64,000 nt of DNA from Planctomycetota bacterium (GTDB lineage Bacteria; Planctomycetota; UBA1135; GCA-002686595). Position numbers and translations under genes: made by a program. A model generated the notes under the pieces. The model was not told the DNA's origin and made no database searches. It saw only the letters and a list, made by a program, of their open reading frames with translations. Position 1 is the first letter of the stretch. The number at the start of each line of letters is the position of its first letter. The DNA is taken from assembly GCA_029250885.1 (NCBI GenBank), contig JAQXEK010000010.1, forward strand, positions 124,001 through 188,000, written 5' to 3'. Of the stretch, positions 48,835-57,972 are shown in pieces.

Positions 48835-50724
48835 CTACCCTGGCCTTACGATGTCTAGGATTCGAACGCCATAACCCGTGGGCCGATGCTTGCCCTCATG
48901 GCGCGATTTCACGACGCGCCTTGCCGGTGCGCCGAACGAGCTGCCCGAAACACCGAGCTCCATCCAAAGAGCCTGATCGAGTTCGCGGAAGAGACTGGAA
49001 CCACTACCGGAGATGTGCCAAGTGTCACCTGTTTCTGTGGTTAGAGCCTCAGCCACCTGGGCTAGCTTTGGACAGCTAGAGAAGGCTGCTTCTTCTAGAC
49101 GATTGAACAAAATGCCTGGGTCAAATCCCCGCGGCGTTTTCGGCAGTTGAAGGGCCCCAAAGACCTGACTGGTACCGCACTCGATCCCAGGGACAACCAA
49201 CTCGAAGCTGCGGCCCATAAACTCGCCGGGATGGATGGCTTCCACGATCTCACCGCGCCCCGTGCACTTGCCAAACCCCGTAGAGGCCGCCTCGAGAAAG
49301 AAGGGACAGTCCGAGCCGAGGGTGGCCAGGGCCGCAGACTGATCCGCGGCCTTTGTCATGCCCCCCTTGGAGTCCCCCACCTGCTGAAGGAGTTGGACTA
49401 CCCCTAACAGCGCGGCGGCCGCATCGCTGCTACCGCCGCCAAGTCCCGCACGGCTAGGGATGCGCTTGTGCAGCTCGATACGAAGGTGTCCAGTGGGCAA
49501 AGTCCCAGGATAGGCGTCGATGGCAAGCTCTGCTGCCCGGTAGACCAGGTTGCCTCGATCGACGGGGATGTCCGCCGAAGCGGCGGGACCGCTGAGGGTT
49601 AGCTCAATCGACCCAGCCACATCGCCCCGCACCCAGGAGATCCGCAGGTGGTCCACCAGATCGATGCAGACCATGGTGAGCTCGACCTCGTGGAAGCCCG
49701 TGTCCTGGCGGCCAAGGACCTCGAGCCAAGGGTTGATCTTCGCCGGCGCCTCAACCAGCACGGCGGCGAGCTCACCGGCTCGTGGCGAGAGTGGCGGCGC
49801 CTCGTTTGAGGCCACAACATCTAGGCGCATGTTATCGATCAGGCGAACGCCGTCGACGTGGGCTGCAACCAGGGCGATGGCCTGGTCGAGGTCCCCCTCG
49901 GGGCTGGTTGCAGACCAGCTGTTCGGGTCGCGGATCGCCATGTATTCCAAGGTCAGCCCCGGGCCGCCCAGCGCCAGGAGCTCGGACTCCATAGCGCTCT
50001 GTAGAATCAGGGCGTCGCGCAGGCCCTCGACGCGCCACAGGTGGCGGCCCAGGGTCAGGGCTCCAACCAATGCGAGCGCCGTGGCCTTGCCCGTATCTGT
50101 AAGGCGCAGGTTGCGGGAGGAGAGCGCCAGTCCCTTCGTGTCCCGGGCAATCGGGCAGATCGTCAACTCTGGCACGCAGTCCTGAGAATCACCATGAAGC
50201 ATTCGCGCCGTAAGCTCGCGGATCACCAGAGTCTGTTGGTAGTCCTTCGCGCCAAAGTAGGCGCGGTGTGGAACCGCAATTTGAAAGAGGCGCTTTACGA
50301 TCGTGGCGACCCCCTCAAAGTGTCCAGTGCGAAACTCGCTTTCCAATCCCTGGGCGCTCTTGCCCACCACCTCGCTGACAATCTCCTCCAAGGCCTGCGC
50401 CTCGGGAAAGAAGCCCATCTCGCCGATTAGGCTGCCTGTGAACACCAAGTCGCAACCCGCCTGCGCTAGGAGCAGCGCGTCCGCTTCGAAGTCCCGGGGG
50501 TACGCGTCCAGGTCTGCTTGCTGGCCAAACTGAAGAGGGTTAACGAAGACGCTAACCACCACCACATCGCACTCTTCGCGCGCGCGGCGGACCAGGGAGA
50601 TGTGCCCCTCGTGCAATGCGCCCATGGTGGGAACAAAGCCAATGCGCTTGCCTGCACTGCGGGCCGCTTGGCACCAAGCCTGGGCTTCTCGCGGGCTTTG
50701 CCGCTGTTCGATGGTCTGCGTCAT
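48835..50724 (-). CDS. PanC-IspE fusion: pantothenate synthetase plus CDP-ME kinase
   Basis: This 629-residue bifunctional protein from ATG 50724 has two domains. Residues 1-315 are PanC: PTMGALHEGHISLV (His38, His41), VFVNPLQFG, DLDAYPRD, YFGAKDYQQ and KGLALSSRN, so the pantoate/ATP and beta-alanine sites look complete. Residues about 320-629 are IspE of the GHMP kinase family: PAKINPWLEVLG, the ATP loop SRAGLGGGSSDAAAALL, and GSGSSLF. There is no stop or restart between them. The frame runs far upstream over the VanZ-like gene, but that part is antisense. Such a fusion is not one I know as common. Confidence 0.93.
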   Translation of the reverse strand: MTQTIEQRQSPREAQAWCQAARSAGKRIGFVPTMGALHEGHISLVRRAREECDVVVVSVFVNPLQFGQQADLDAYPRDFEADALLLAQAGCDLVFTGSLIGEMGFFPEAQALEEIVSEVVGKSAQGLESEFRTGHFEGVATIVKRLFQIAVPHRAYFGAKDYQQTLVIRELTARMLHGDSQDCVPELTICPIARDTKGLALSSRNLRLTDTGKATALALVGALTLGRHLWRVEGLRDALILQSAMESELLALGGPGLTLEYMAIRDPNSWSATSPEGDLDQAIALVAAHVDGVRLIDNMRLDVVASNEAPPLSPRAGELAAVLVEAPAKINPWLEVLGRQDTGFHEVELTMVCIDLVDHLRISWVRGDVAGSIELTLSGPAASADIPVDRGNLVYRAAELAIDAYPGTLPTGHLRIELHKRIPSRAGLGGGSSDAAAALLGVVQLLQQVGDSKGGMTKAADQSAALATLGSDCPFFLEAASTGFGKCTGRGEIVEAIHPGEFMGRSFELVVPGIECGTSQVFGALQLPKTPRGFDPGILFNRLEEAAFSSCPKLAQVAEALTTETGDTWHISGSGSSLFRELDQALWMELGVSGSSFGAPARRVVKSRHEGKHRPTGYGVRILDIVRPG

Positions 50725-50750
50725 GGGCGAATAAGATAACCTGCGCCTCC

Positions 50751-51344
50751 ATGAGCCACAGGAACAGCCCGCAGAAACACAGCATCCCGCGCTTGGTGAC
50801 GCTTGTTTTCGTGCCCTTGGCCCTGAATGCCCTGCTCTACCTGACCTACCGCGACTGGAGCCTTTGGTGCTTCCGATGGGTCGAATTCGGCGGTTTCGAG
50901 GACCTAGTCGTGGGCCTGCGGGACCTTGGCCGGGCCCTGCCCCTGCCCCCGGAGTGGGTCCGCTATAGCCTGGCCAGCGGACTCTGGATCTTTGGAGTGG
51001 TGAGCTTTTTGCAGATGACCTTCGGTCCGCGCTCTCGGGCCCAGGCCTGCTGGATCCTTGGCATTCTTGCCCTGTGCACCGGTAGCGAGGTCCTGCAGTG
51101 GCTCGAGGTCCTGCCCGGAACGGCGGATACGATCGACGTGCTGGCCTACGTGCTGGGGACCCTGGCCGCCAGCTTTTGGGCGCCGCGCCTGAACTCAACC
51201 GCGGTAAGGCTCCCCGCGAACTACGCGCAGGCACGGCCACACCTTGCCGCCGCGGGCCTGGTCGGCTTCGCCTTGTTGCTCGCCACCGGCGCGATCTACG
51301 AGGGCGCAGTGGCCGAGCTTGTGGCCACAGCTCGGCGCCCCTGA
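50751..51344 (+). CDS. VanZ-like membrane protein
   Basis: This 197-residue integral membrane protein has four or five segments (VTLVFVPLALNALLYL, YSLASGLWIFGVVSFL, ACWILGILALCTGS, LAAAGLVGFALLLATGA). The motif SEVLQWLEVLPGTADTIDVLAYVLGTL is typical of VanZ family proteins (EVxQ...R..D.xD...N..G). Function in this family is poorly defined. It is divergent from panC-ispE with only 26 bp between starts. Confidence 0.82.
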   Translation: MSHRNSPQKHSIPRLVTLVFVPLALNALLYLTYRDWSLWCFRWVEFGGFEDLVVGLRDLGRALPLPPEWVRYSLASGLWIFGVVSFLQMTFGPRSRAQACWILGILALCTGSEVLQWLEVLPGTADTIDVLAYVLGTLAASFWAPRLNSTAVRLPANYAQARPHLAAAGLVGFALLLATGAIYEGAVAELVATARRP

Positions 51345-51346
51345 GT

Positions 51347-52228
51347 TTAGAGCCCTAGCCCCAGGGCTAGGTCCACGGTTTCGGCCCGAATCCCAGGGGC
51401 CAAGTCGGCCAGCTGATTACGGTCCAGGGGGAAATCGGGGTGCACGGAGAGGGTGTCCTTGGTGAGCTCAAGTAGGGACGCCAGGCCGTCGGATCGCACG
51501 GACCTAGGGTTGAGCTGCAGGCGCACGCTCAAGCGATCGGCCACCTGGACAATCTGGAGCATGAGGGAGTTTTCAACCTGCACCGCATCCGCGTCGTAGA
51601 TGTGGTGATTGCGGACGTAACCCGCGAGTGCTTGCGGCAACCCCCAGCGCTCCAGGGCAGCCGCGCCCGCATCCGCATGGCTAAAACCAATCACGTTTTC
51701 CTCGAGTCGGACCAAGAGCTCTGACTGGGTCAGGCGGAGTTCATCGGAGTGCCGCACTTCCTCGCTGTCGAAGTCGTCCAACACGATACGGCCGAAGTCG
51801 TGGAGCAGGCCGACCATGTAGGCATCTTGGGGCTCCACGCTACAGTCCGGGATGGCCCCTGCGATACGGCGCGCGCCCACAGCAACTTGGATAGCGTCCA
51901 GCCAGGTCTCCCGCTGCTGCCTCGTCGTTGGAGAGAAGGTGGTCAGCAGGGCCATGGACGAGCAAAGCTCGGAGATGCGCCGGGCGCCAACCCGGGCCAC
52001 GGCCTGGGGGATCGAGGTGATCTCCTGGTTCGGTGCAAGCAATACGGAGTTTGCCATGGATAGGACACGCATGGCAAAGCTGGGCTCCCCTTCAGCAATA
52101 GCGATCACTTCATCGAAGGAGCTTTCCGAATTCATGTCTAAGGCAATCAGCCTACTCACCAGGCTGGGCAAGACGGGGAGGTCTACCAGGCGGTCTTCGA
52201 GACTCTTGTTTCGGGGCGCATCAGTCAT
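51347..52228 (-). CDS. HDOD-domain protein
   Basis: This 293-residue cytoplasmic protein carries the HDOD pattern LPVLPSLVSRLIAL, AMRVLSMANSVLL, IPQAVARVGARRI and GLLHDFG. HDOD proteins are HD-related but usually not active phosphohydrolases, and often act in signalling. No fused effector domain is present. It converges with the VanZ-like gene with a 2 bp gap. Its own promoter region contains two direct repeats (52273 and 52336). Confidence 0.93.
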   Translation of the reverse strand: MTDAPRNKSLEDRLVDLPVLPSLVSRLIALDMNSESSFDEVIAIAEGEPSFAMRVLSMANSVLLAPNQEITSIPQAVARVGARRISELCSSMALLTTFSPTTRQQRETWLDAIQVAVGARRIAGAIPDCSVEPQDAYMVGLLHDFGRIVLDDFDSEEVRHSDELRLTQSELLVRLEENVIGFSHADAGAAALERWGLPQALAGYVRNHHIYDADAVQVENSLMLQIVQVADRLSVRLQLNPRSVRSDGLASLLELTKDTLSVHPDFPLDRNQLADLAPGIRAETVDLALGLGL

Positions 52229-52272
52229 TAGCCGCGCACACTAACACCCCATAAGGGGCGATTTCTTTAGCA

Positions 52273-52348
52273 CCCCCTAAAATCCTTGCGTTCCAAATCT
52301 ATATACGGCTTCTGACAGCCTCCGGCTCAGCTCCCCCCCCCTAAAATC
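52273..52348. repeat. Direct repeat pair upstream of the HDOD gene
   Basis: CCCCCTAAAATCC occurs at 52273-52285 and again at 52336-52348, 63 bp apart, upstream of the HDOD start. It could be an operator pair or chance C-rich sequence. Confidence 0.45.
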
Positions 52349-52473
52349 CGATCAGGCGGTCGGTCGTTTGGTCACTTCTATGGTCCTGTGCCACCCGCCT
52401 TGAATGTGACCATTGCGGGCAGCGGCCAGGCCTACAAGCTGCGGTAGGTCACTGCTCGGCCCTTGGTCCAGAC

Positions 52474-53001
52474 CTAATGGGCCTGGCTCGACAGCAAGAA
52501 CTGACGGCGCGCGCGGACCGATTGGTGGTCCGCGCGAGCAAGCTTCATTGCGGGGCAGAGTTCCACTACCGAATCGAGAACGAACAAGCGGTTGTGCATG
52601 CGCGGGTGAGGCAAGACCAGCCCGTCGCCGTCCTGATAGACCTCTCCGAACGCCAAGAGATCAAGATCCAAGGTTCGCGGACCATGAAACACCTCACGCA
52701 CCCGGCCTTGGTCCGCCTCCAGCCTGTGCAGCAGTCGCAGTAGGTCCTTTGGATTCAGGTTTGTCTGCAGAAGAAGCACTCCGTTTAGGAAACGACCGGA
52801 TCCGTCCGGGCTATCTACGGGTTCCGTCTCTAGGAGGTTCGACACAATGATCACGCGGCATGCTTCGTGGGCGTCAAGGCCCGAGATCGCCGCATCCAGC
52901 AATGCCCTGCGGTCGCCGAGATTCGATCCCAGGCCAATCAAGGCAACGTCCCTGGGAAGGGACTCAAGTTTTGGGTCGAAGGTGCTGTCGTTGTGTGTCA
53001 T
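52474..53001 (-). CDS. folK: Dihydropteridine pyrophosphokinase FolK (HPPK)
   Basis: This 175-residue enzyme of folate synthesis transfers pyrophosphate from ATP to 6-hydroxymethyl-dihydropterin. It opens with IGLGSNLGDRRALLDAAISG, then FLNGVLLLQTNLNPKDLLRLLHRLE and the active-site signature GPRTLDLDLLAFG with LPHPRMHNR. The length fits. It lies 36 bp downstream of pssA in the same direction, so the two may share a transcript. Confidence 0.96.
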   Translation of the reverse strand: MTHNDSTFDPKLESLPRDVALIGLGSNLGDRRALLDAAISGLDAHEACRVIIVSNLLETEPVDSPDGSGRFLNGVLLLQTNLNPKDLLRLLHRLEADQGRVREVFHGPRTLDLDLLAFGEVYQDGDGLVLPHPRMHNRLFVLDSVVELCPAMKLARADHQSVRARRQFLLSSQAH

Positions 53002-53037
53002 GGGACCGTTCCTCGCCGACGACCGGGGCAGGACCGA

Positions 53038-53898
53038 TCAGGCCGTCTGTGACTTGCTGCGCTCGGAGAGGCCGCGGACGGCGCCGTAGATTACGAAGCC
53101 GTTAAAGACCACAAACAAGACAGGCACTGGAGCCAGGAAGAGCAGAAAGCAAACGCCGACAACAATTACGAGAGCCGAGAATGGACTCGAGCGCTGGGTC
53201 AGGATGTTGGCGCCGTGGGAATAGCGAATGCGGCTGATCATAAGAAAGCCGAGCACAGGCAGCCAGATCGCCAACATAAGCGGAGCCCAGGACAGGAACG
53301 GAGACCAGTCAAATCCCTGTATCCACGACATTAGGACGCCGACTGGCGTCTTCGTGGACTCGGCCGTCTCCAAGGCAGGCGCCTGCATGATCAGGTACAT
53401 CCAGATCCAAGACGTAATCGCACCGGCGGCAGCGGGAGAAGGCAGGCCGCTAAAGCTCTTGTGCTCATCGTCCCTAACTTCCGTCTCCAACGTAAACCGA
53501 CACAGGCGCAGCAGGGCAAAGATCGCAAAGACCGCCGCCGCGAGGAAGTGCATGCGCGGGTTGCCCTCGTAGCCGACAACTGCGCTTTCGTGCTCGATTA
53601 ATACCTTGGCGAGCATTGCCGGCACTACGCCAAAAGTAAGCAGGTCCGAGAATGAGTCGAGCATGGCTCCGAACTCGCTCGACGTACGAGTCAAGCGCGC
53701 GACCCAACCGTCCGCGGCATCGAAGACCATGCCAAGGAAGACCAGCAAGCAGGCACTTTCCATCTTGGCGTAGAAGATGTAGGCATCCTCTCCAATGTAG
53801 GGAATGGCATCGATAGCTTTTGAAAGGGCCAAGAGCCCACAGAAGGCATTCGCCAGGGTGACCAGGTTGGGCAGGATCGCGATGTTTTTGAGTGCCAT
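53038..53898 (-). CDS. pssA: CDP-diacylglycerol-serine O-phosphatidyltransferase
   Basis: This 286-residue inner-membrane enzyme has the CDP-alcohol phosphotransferase signature DAADGWVARLTR...GAMLDSFSD (D-x2-DG-x2-AR-x8-G-x3-D-x3-D). About eight membrane segments are present (LLVFLGMVFDA, FLAAAVFAIFALLRLC, ALVIVVGVCFLLFLAPVPVLF). It makes phosphatidylserine, which would then be decarboxylated to phosphatidylethanolamine. It is divergent from eno with an 82 bp gap. Confidence 0.93.
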   Translation of the reverse strand: MALKNIAILPNLVTLANAFCGLLALSKAIDAIPYIGEDAYIFYAKMESACLLVFLGMVFDAADGWVARLTRTSSEFGAMLDSFSDLLTFGVVPAMLAKVLIEHESAVVGYEGNPRMHFLAAAVFAIFALLRLCRFTLETEVRDDEHKSFSGLPSPAAAGAITSWIWMYLIMQAPALETAESTKTPVGVLMSWIQGFDWSPFLSWAPLMLAIWLPVLGFLMISRIRYSHGANILTQRSSPFSALVIVVGVCFLLFLAPVPVLFVVFNGFVIYGAVRGLSERSKSQTA

Positions 53899-53932
53899 GG
53901 CGCAAGTATAGCCACCAGCGACTCGTTTTTAA

Positions 53933-55246
<1,314 letters not shown>

Positions 55247-55272
55247 CTCGATTTCCGGCTCAAGAGGCCATG

Positions 55273-55314
55273 GGGCGCCCGCTCTCCGATGCTCGGGGGC
55301 GGGCGCCCTTGCTT
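55273..55314 (+). terminator. Intrinsic terminator after eno
   Basis: GGGCGCCCGC (55273-55282) and GCGGGCGCCC (55299-55308) form a perfect 10 bp stem, followed by TTGCTTTT. Confidence 0.9.
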
Positions 55315-55389
55315 TTCGTTAGGAATTCGAAATTGCGCCCTGTGTTCACTTGGACCGGGCGTGCTACAGCGCTATCTTCAGTTCCGTCT

Positions 55390-55764
55390 ATGTCCTCTTC
55401 AGTTAAAGAACGCCGAGCCAAGCTGCGCGTCCTGCCCGGCCTGCTCTTTGCCAAGACCCTCGGCGGGCTTGCCTTCTGGGCACCGGTGGTCCTGGCCACG
55501 GGGTTCCTTGCCCTAGTCGCTTTCAACGGGTTGACGCCGGCGCTTAGGGAGCAACGTCGCCTTGAGCACAAGTCGGCCCAGATGGACCAGGTCAGCGATC
55601 AGTTGATCCGTGAAGAGGCTGGTCTCGAGCGCGTGCTTAAGGCACAAGCAGACCCGATGTACATCGAGCGTCTGCGACGCCTGAAGACGATTCGCGCCGA
55701 AGAAGCCCCGAAGGCGGACACCAGCAATCGCCTGCTCGACCACCTAGAGGGTCGTACTCTCTAG
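55390..55764 (+). CDS. FtsB/DivIC-like cell-division protein
   Basis: This 124-residue protein starts at ATG 55390. A single membrane segment (about 24-47, GLAFWAPVVLATGFLALVAF) is followed by a helical coiled-coil part (about 52-88, REQRRLEHKSAQMDQVSDQL) and the segment DPMYIERLRRLKTIRAEEA. This plan matches FtsB/DivIC (septum formation initiator). The eno-ftsB gene order known in other bacteria is the second line of support. Sequence similarity is modest, so the name is a family call. Confidence 0.72.
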   Translation: MSSSVKERRAKLRVLPGLLFAKTLGGLAFWAPVVLATGFLALVAFNGLTPALREQRRLEHKSAQMDQVSDQLIREEAGLERVLKAQADPMYIERLRRLKTIRAEEAPKADTSNRLLDHLEGRTL

Positions 55765-55791
55765 TAGCACGGACCGCAGCGCACACTCGCA

Positions 55792-57960
55792 ATGAAGTTC
55801 TTGCCCATCCGTGGGAGTCTTGGCACCGCGCTCTTTCTGTGTCTCGCTTTTGCGCCCGCCTTGGCGGCTGTCCCCCTCCAGAAGGGCACCACCCTTGCTG
55901 AGGGCGACCTGGCCAACGACACCTTCCAGCCCTTTCACTCGGACGCCGAGCTGTCCTTCGAGACGGGCCTAGACCTGCTGGGCTCCTCGCGGGCGAGCGG
56001 GGATCGCACGGAGTTGCTACGTAGCTTCGAGCTTATGCGGGAGGCCGTGCCCATGGCCGAAACCGGGGACGGCATTCGCGCCGCGGGCTCCGCGGCTTCG
56101 GTTGCCGAGTCCCCCATAGGCCCACGCCTGGTTATCGGTGTCGAAGAGCGCCTTTGGTTGATGCTTGATGGCCTGTCTGCGGACGAGCGCTCGGCCTGGG
56201 TCCGCCGCTTCGCTGATCTCGGCCGCGCTTCACTGCTGCGCGGCGACCTAGCGGCCAGCGAGCGCAGCTTCCCCGGCACAGCCAGCGCATTAAGAGCGGC
56301 TATTCAATTGGCGGACGCAGCCCTCGAAGTCGGCCGTAGCTCGGAGGCCGCGACCTGGTGCGACCGGGCCGGGCGGCACTTGGCTTTTCTCGACTCCACA
56401 AGCACTGGCCAGAATGTCCAAGGCGCTGCCGATGCCCTCAACCTGCGACTCGCCGCCTTGCCCCAGACCGCACTCGGGCCCGTTCCAGCTAATTTTGATT
56501 CACTGACCCAGATCCCCCGACCCAAGGCGATCCCCTTCGAGCACCTGTTGCCCGACGAGGATCCATTCCTGCGCGGCCTCACCGGCGCGTCCAAACCCAA
56601 GTCAAGTGACCGCGGTCCTAGTGTGGGCATCCGCTCGGGCATGACCGGGCTGGGTGAAAATCGCCTCGCGATCCAGACCGGCAGTGCCGTGCACCTGATG
56701 GACCTTGCCGCTGGCCGGCGTGTCGCGGTTTTCGATCCCGCAAGCCTGGTGGACGACGTCTTTGGTAGGCTCGGCCGCCCCCGGGCCGCGCGCAAGGGCG
56801 GCGCTCCGGGCTGGCCGCATTTGCCTGTTGCCGTCCCCGGCAGATCCCCCACCTTCGAAGCCCTGGTCCTGGTAACCGGTCGTTTCGACCCCCGGCGCGG
56901 CCCAAACGCCCTTATCTGCGTGGATATGCCACCAGTCGTGGCCGGCGCCACCTCCGAAGGCGCCTCCCTAGATCTAAGCCAAACTCAAGATGCCGCGGTC
57001 CAGACCCGCTGGATCTTCTCTGGCGGGCGCCTGTTTACCGACGGCAAGATCACGTCCCACGGGCTCTTCAGTGGCCTTGAGGAATCCGAAGTCCAGCCGG
57101 GCGCCATCGTGGTCGACGACCGACTTCTCGTCACCATGCGCACATTAGATGGCGAGGTGCGCTCGTGGCTGCTGGCCTTGGACCTAGCCACAGGCACGCC
57201 GCTCTGGAAGCGACTCCTGGCAAAGGGCAGTGACCTGGCTGGCTCTGGCGAGCGCTTCTCTGCCGGCACCTTGCCCATCGGTGCAGCGCAACCCTTGGCT
57301 GCGATCAAAGGACGTGTGTTCGTAGGCACCCACCTTGGGGTTGGCGCCATGGTCGACGCCGCCGACGGGCGCCTCTTGTGGTCCTTCAAGAACCGACGTC
57401 GCACGGTGGACAAACCCGGCTGGGGTGGGCTGCGGCCCATCGTCTACTCGCCTGTACCGGCGGACGCCCAACTTGCGCACAAGGGCACAACCCTGCTTTG
57501 GGCACCGGCGGATTCGGACTATCTCTACTACTTGAAAGCCGGCCCATTAGATGCCGCGACCTTCCTGACCCTCGGTCCGGCGGCCGCATCCCCGACCGCC
57601 ATCGGCGAGTCCACCGACCTCGTGCAAGCCGACGAAGGGTCACTGCTCACCTACTCCCGGGCTGGCGCGAGCAAGACCCTCTCCGAGATTGATCGCGCCA
57701 CCGGGCGCCGGGTTGACTCGATCTACCTGCGCAAGGACGAGTCCTTCGTAGGCGTACCGCTCTCTACAGCCACCCGAGTCCTCGCGGCATCAAACCGAGG
57801 GCTCTTCCTTTTCGACCGCAAGGCCGATCTTCAGCTCCTCGACTTCGAGGTGCTGCCCACCCGTAAGGATGACCCCTTTGCTGGTGGCGCCGTCGCCAAG
57901 TTTGGCGACCGGATCGCTGTGCTCGGACCCGGCACCCTTTGGGTGCTCGAGCTCCCCTGA
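55792..57960 (+). CDS. Secreted PQQ-like beta-propeller protein
   Basis: This 722-residue protein has a signal peptide (LGTALFLCLAFAPALAAVP). An alpha-helical segment (about 45-215) precedes a beta-propeller with PQQ-like blades: LALDLATGTPLWKRLLAKG, VGAMVDAADGRLLWSF, and SEIDRATGRRVDSIYL. It probably acts in the periplasm as a binding scaffold; no cofactor residues can be assigned. It starts 27 bp after the FtsB-like gene and 12 bp before the beta-helix gene, so the three form an operon. Confidence 0.8.
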   Translation: MKFLPIRGSLGTALFLCLAFAPALAAVPLQKGTTLAEGDLANDTFQPFHSDAELSFETGLDLLGSSRASGDRTELLRSFELMREAVPMAETGDGIRAAGSAASVAESPIGPRLVIGVEERLWLMLDGLSADERSAWVRRFADLGRASLLRGDLAASERSFPGTASALRAAIQLADAALEVGRSSEAATWCDRAGRHLAFLDSTSTGQNVQGAADALNLRLAALPQTALGPVPANFDSLTQIPRPKAIPFEHLLPDEDPFLRGLTGASKPKSSDRGPSVGIRSGMTGLGENRLAIQTGSAVHLMDLAAGRRVAVFDPASLVDDVFGRLGRPRAARKGGAPGWPHLPVAVPGRSPTFEALVLVTGRFDPRRGPNALICVDMPPVVAGATSEGASLDLSQTQDAAVQTRWIFSGGRLFTDGKITSHGLFSGLEESEVQPGAIVVDDRLLVTMRTLDGEVRSWLLALDLATGTPLWKRLLAKGSDLAGSGERFSAGTLPIGAAQPLAAIKGRVFVGTHLGVGAMVDAADGRLLWSFKNRRRTVDKPGWGGLRPIVYSPVPADAQLAHKGTTLLWAPADSDYLYYLKAGPLDAATFLTLGPAAASPTAIGESTDLVQADEGSLLTYSRAGASKTLSEIDRATGRRVDSIYLRKDESFVGVPLSTATRVLAASNRGLFLFDRKADLQLLDFEVLPTRKDDPFAGGAVAKFGDRIAVLGPGTLWVLELP

Positions 57961-57972
57961 GGCTTACCAACT

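Noticed and set aside
50725..51240. A 172-codon N-terminal extension of panC-ispE
   Set aside because: The frame is open, but the sequence is Arg/Pro/Ser/Gly-rich and antisense to the VanZ-like gene. PanC begins naturally at 50724.
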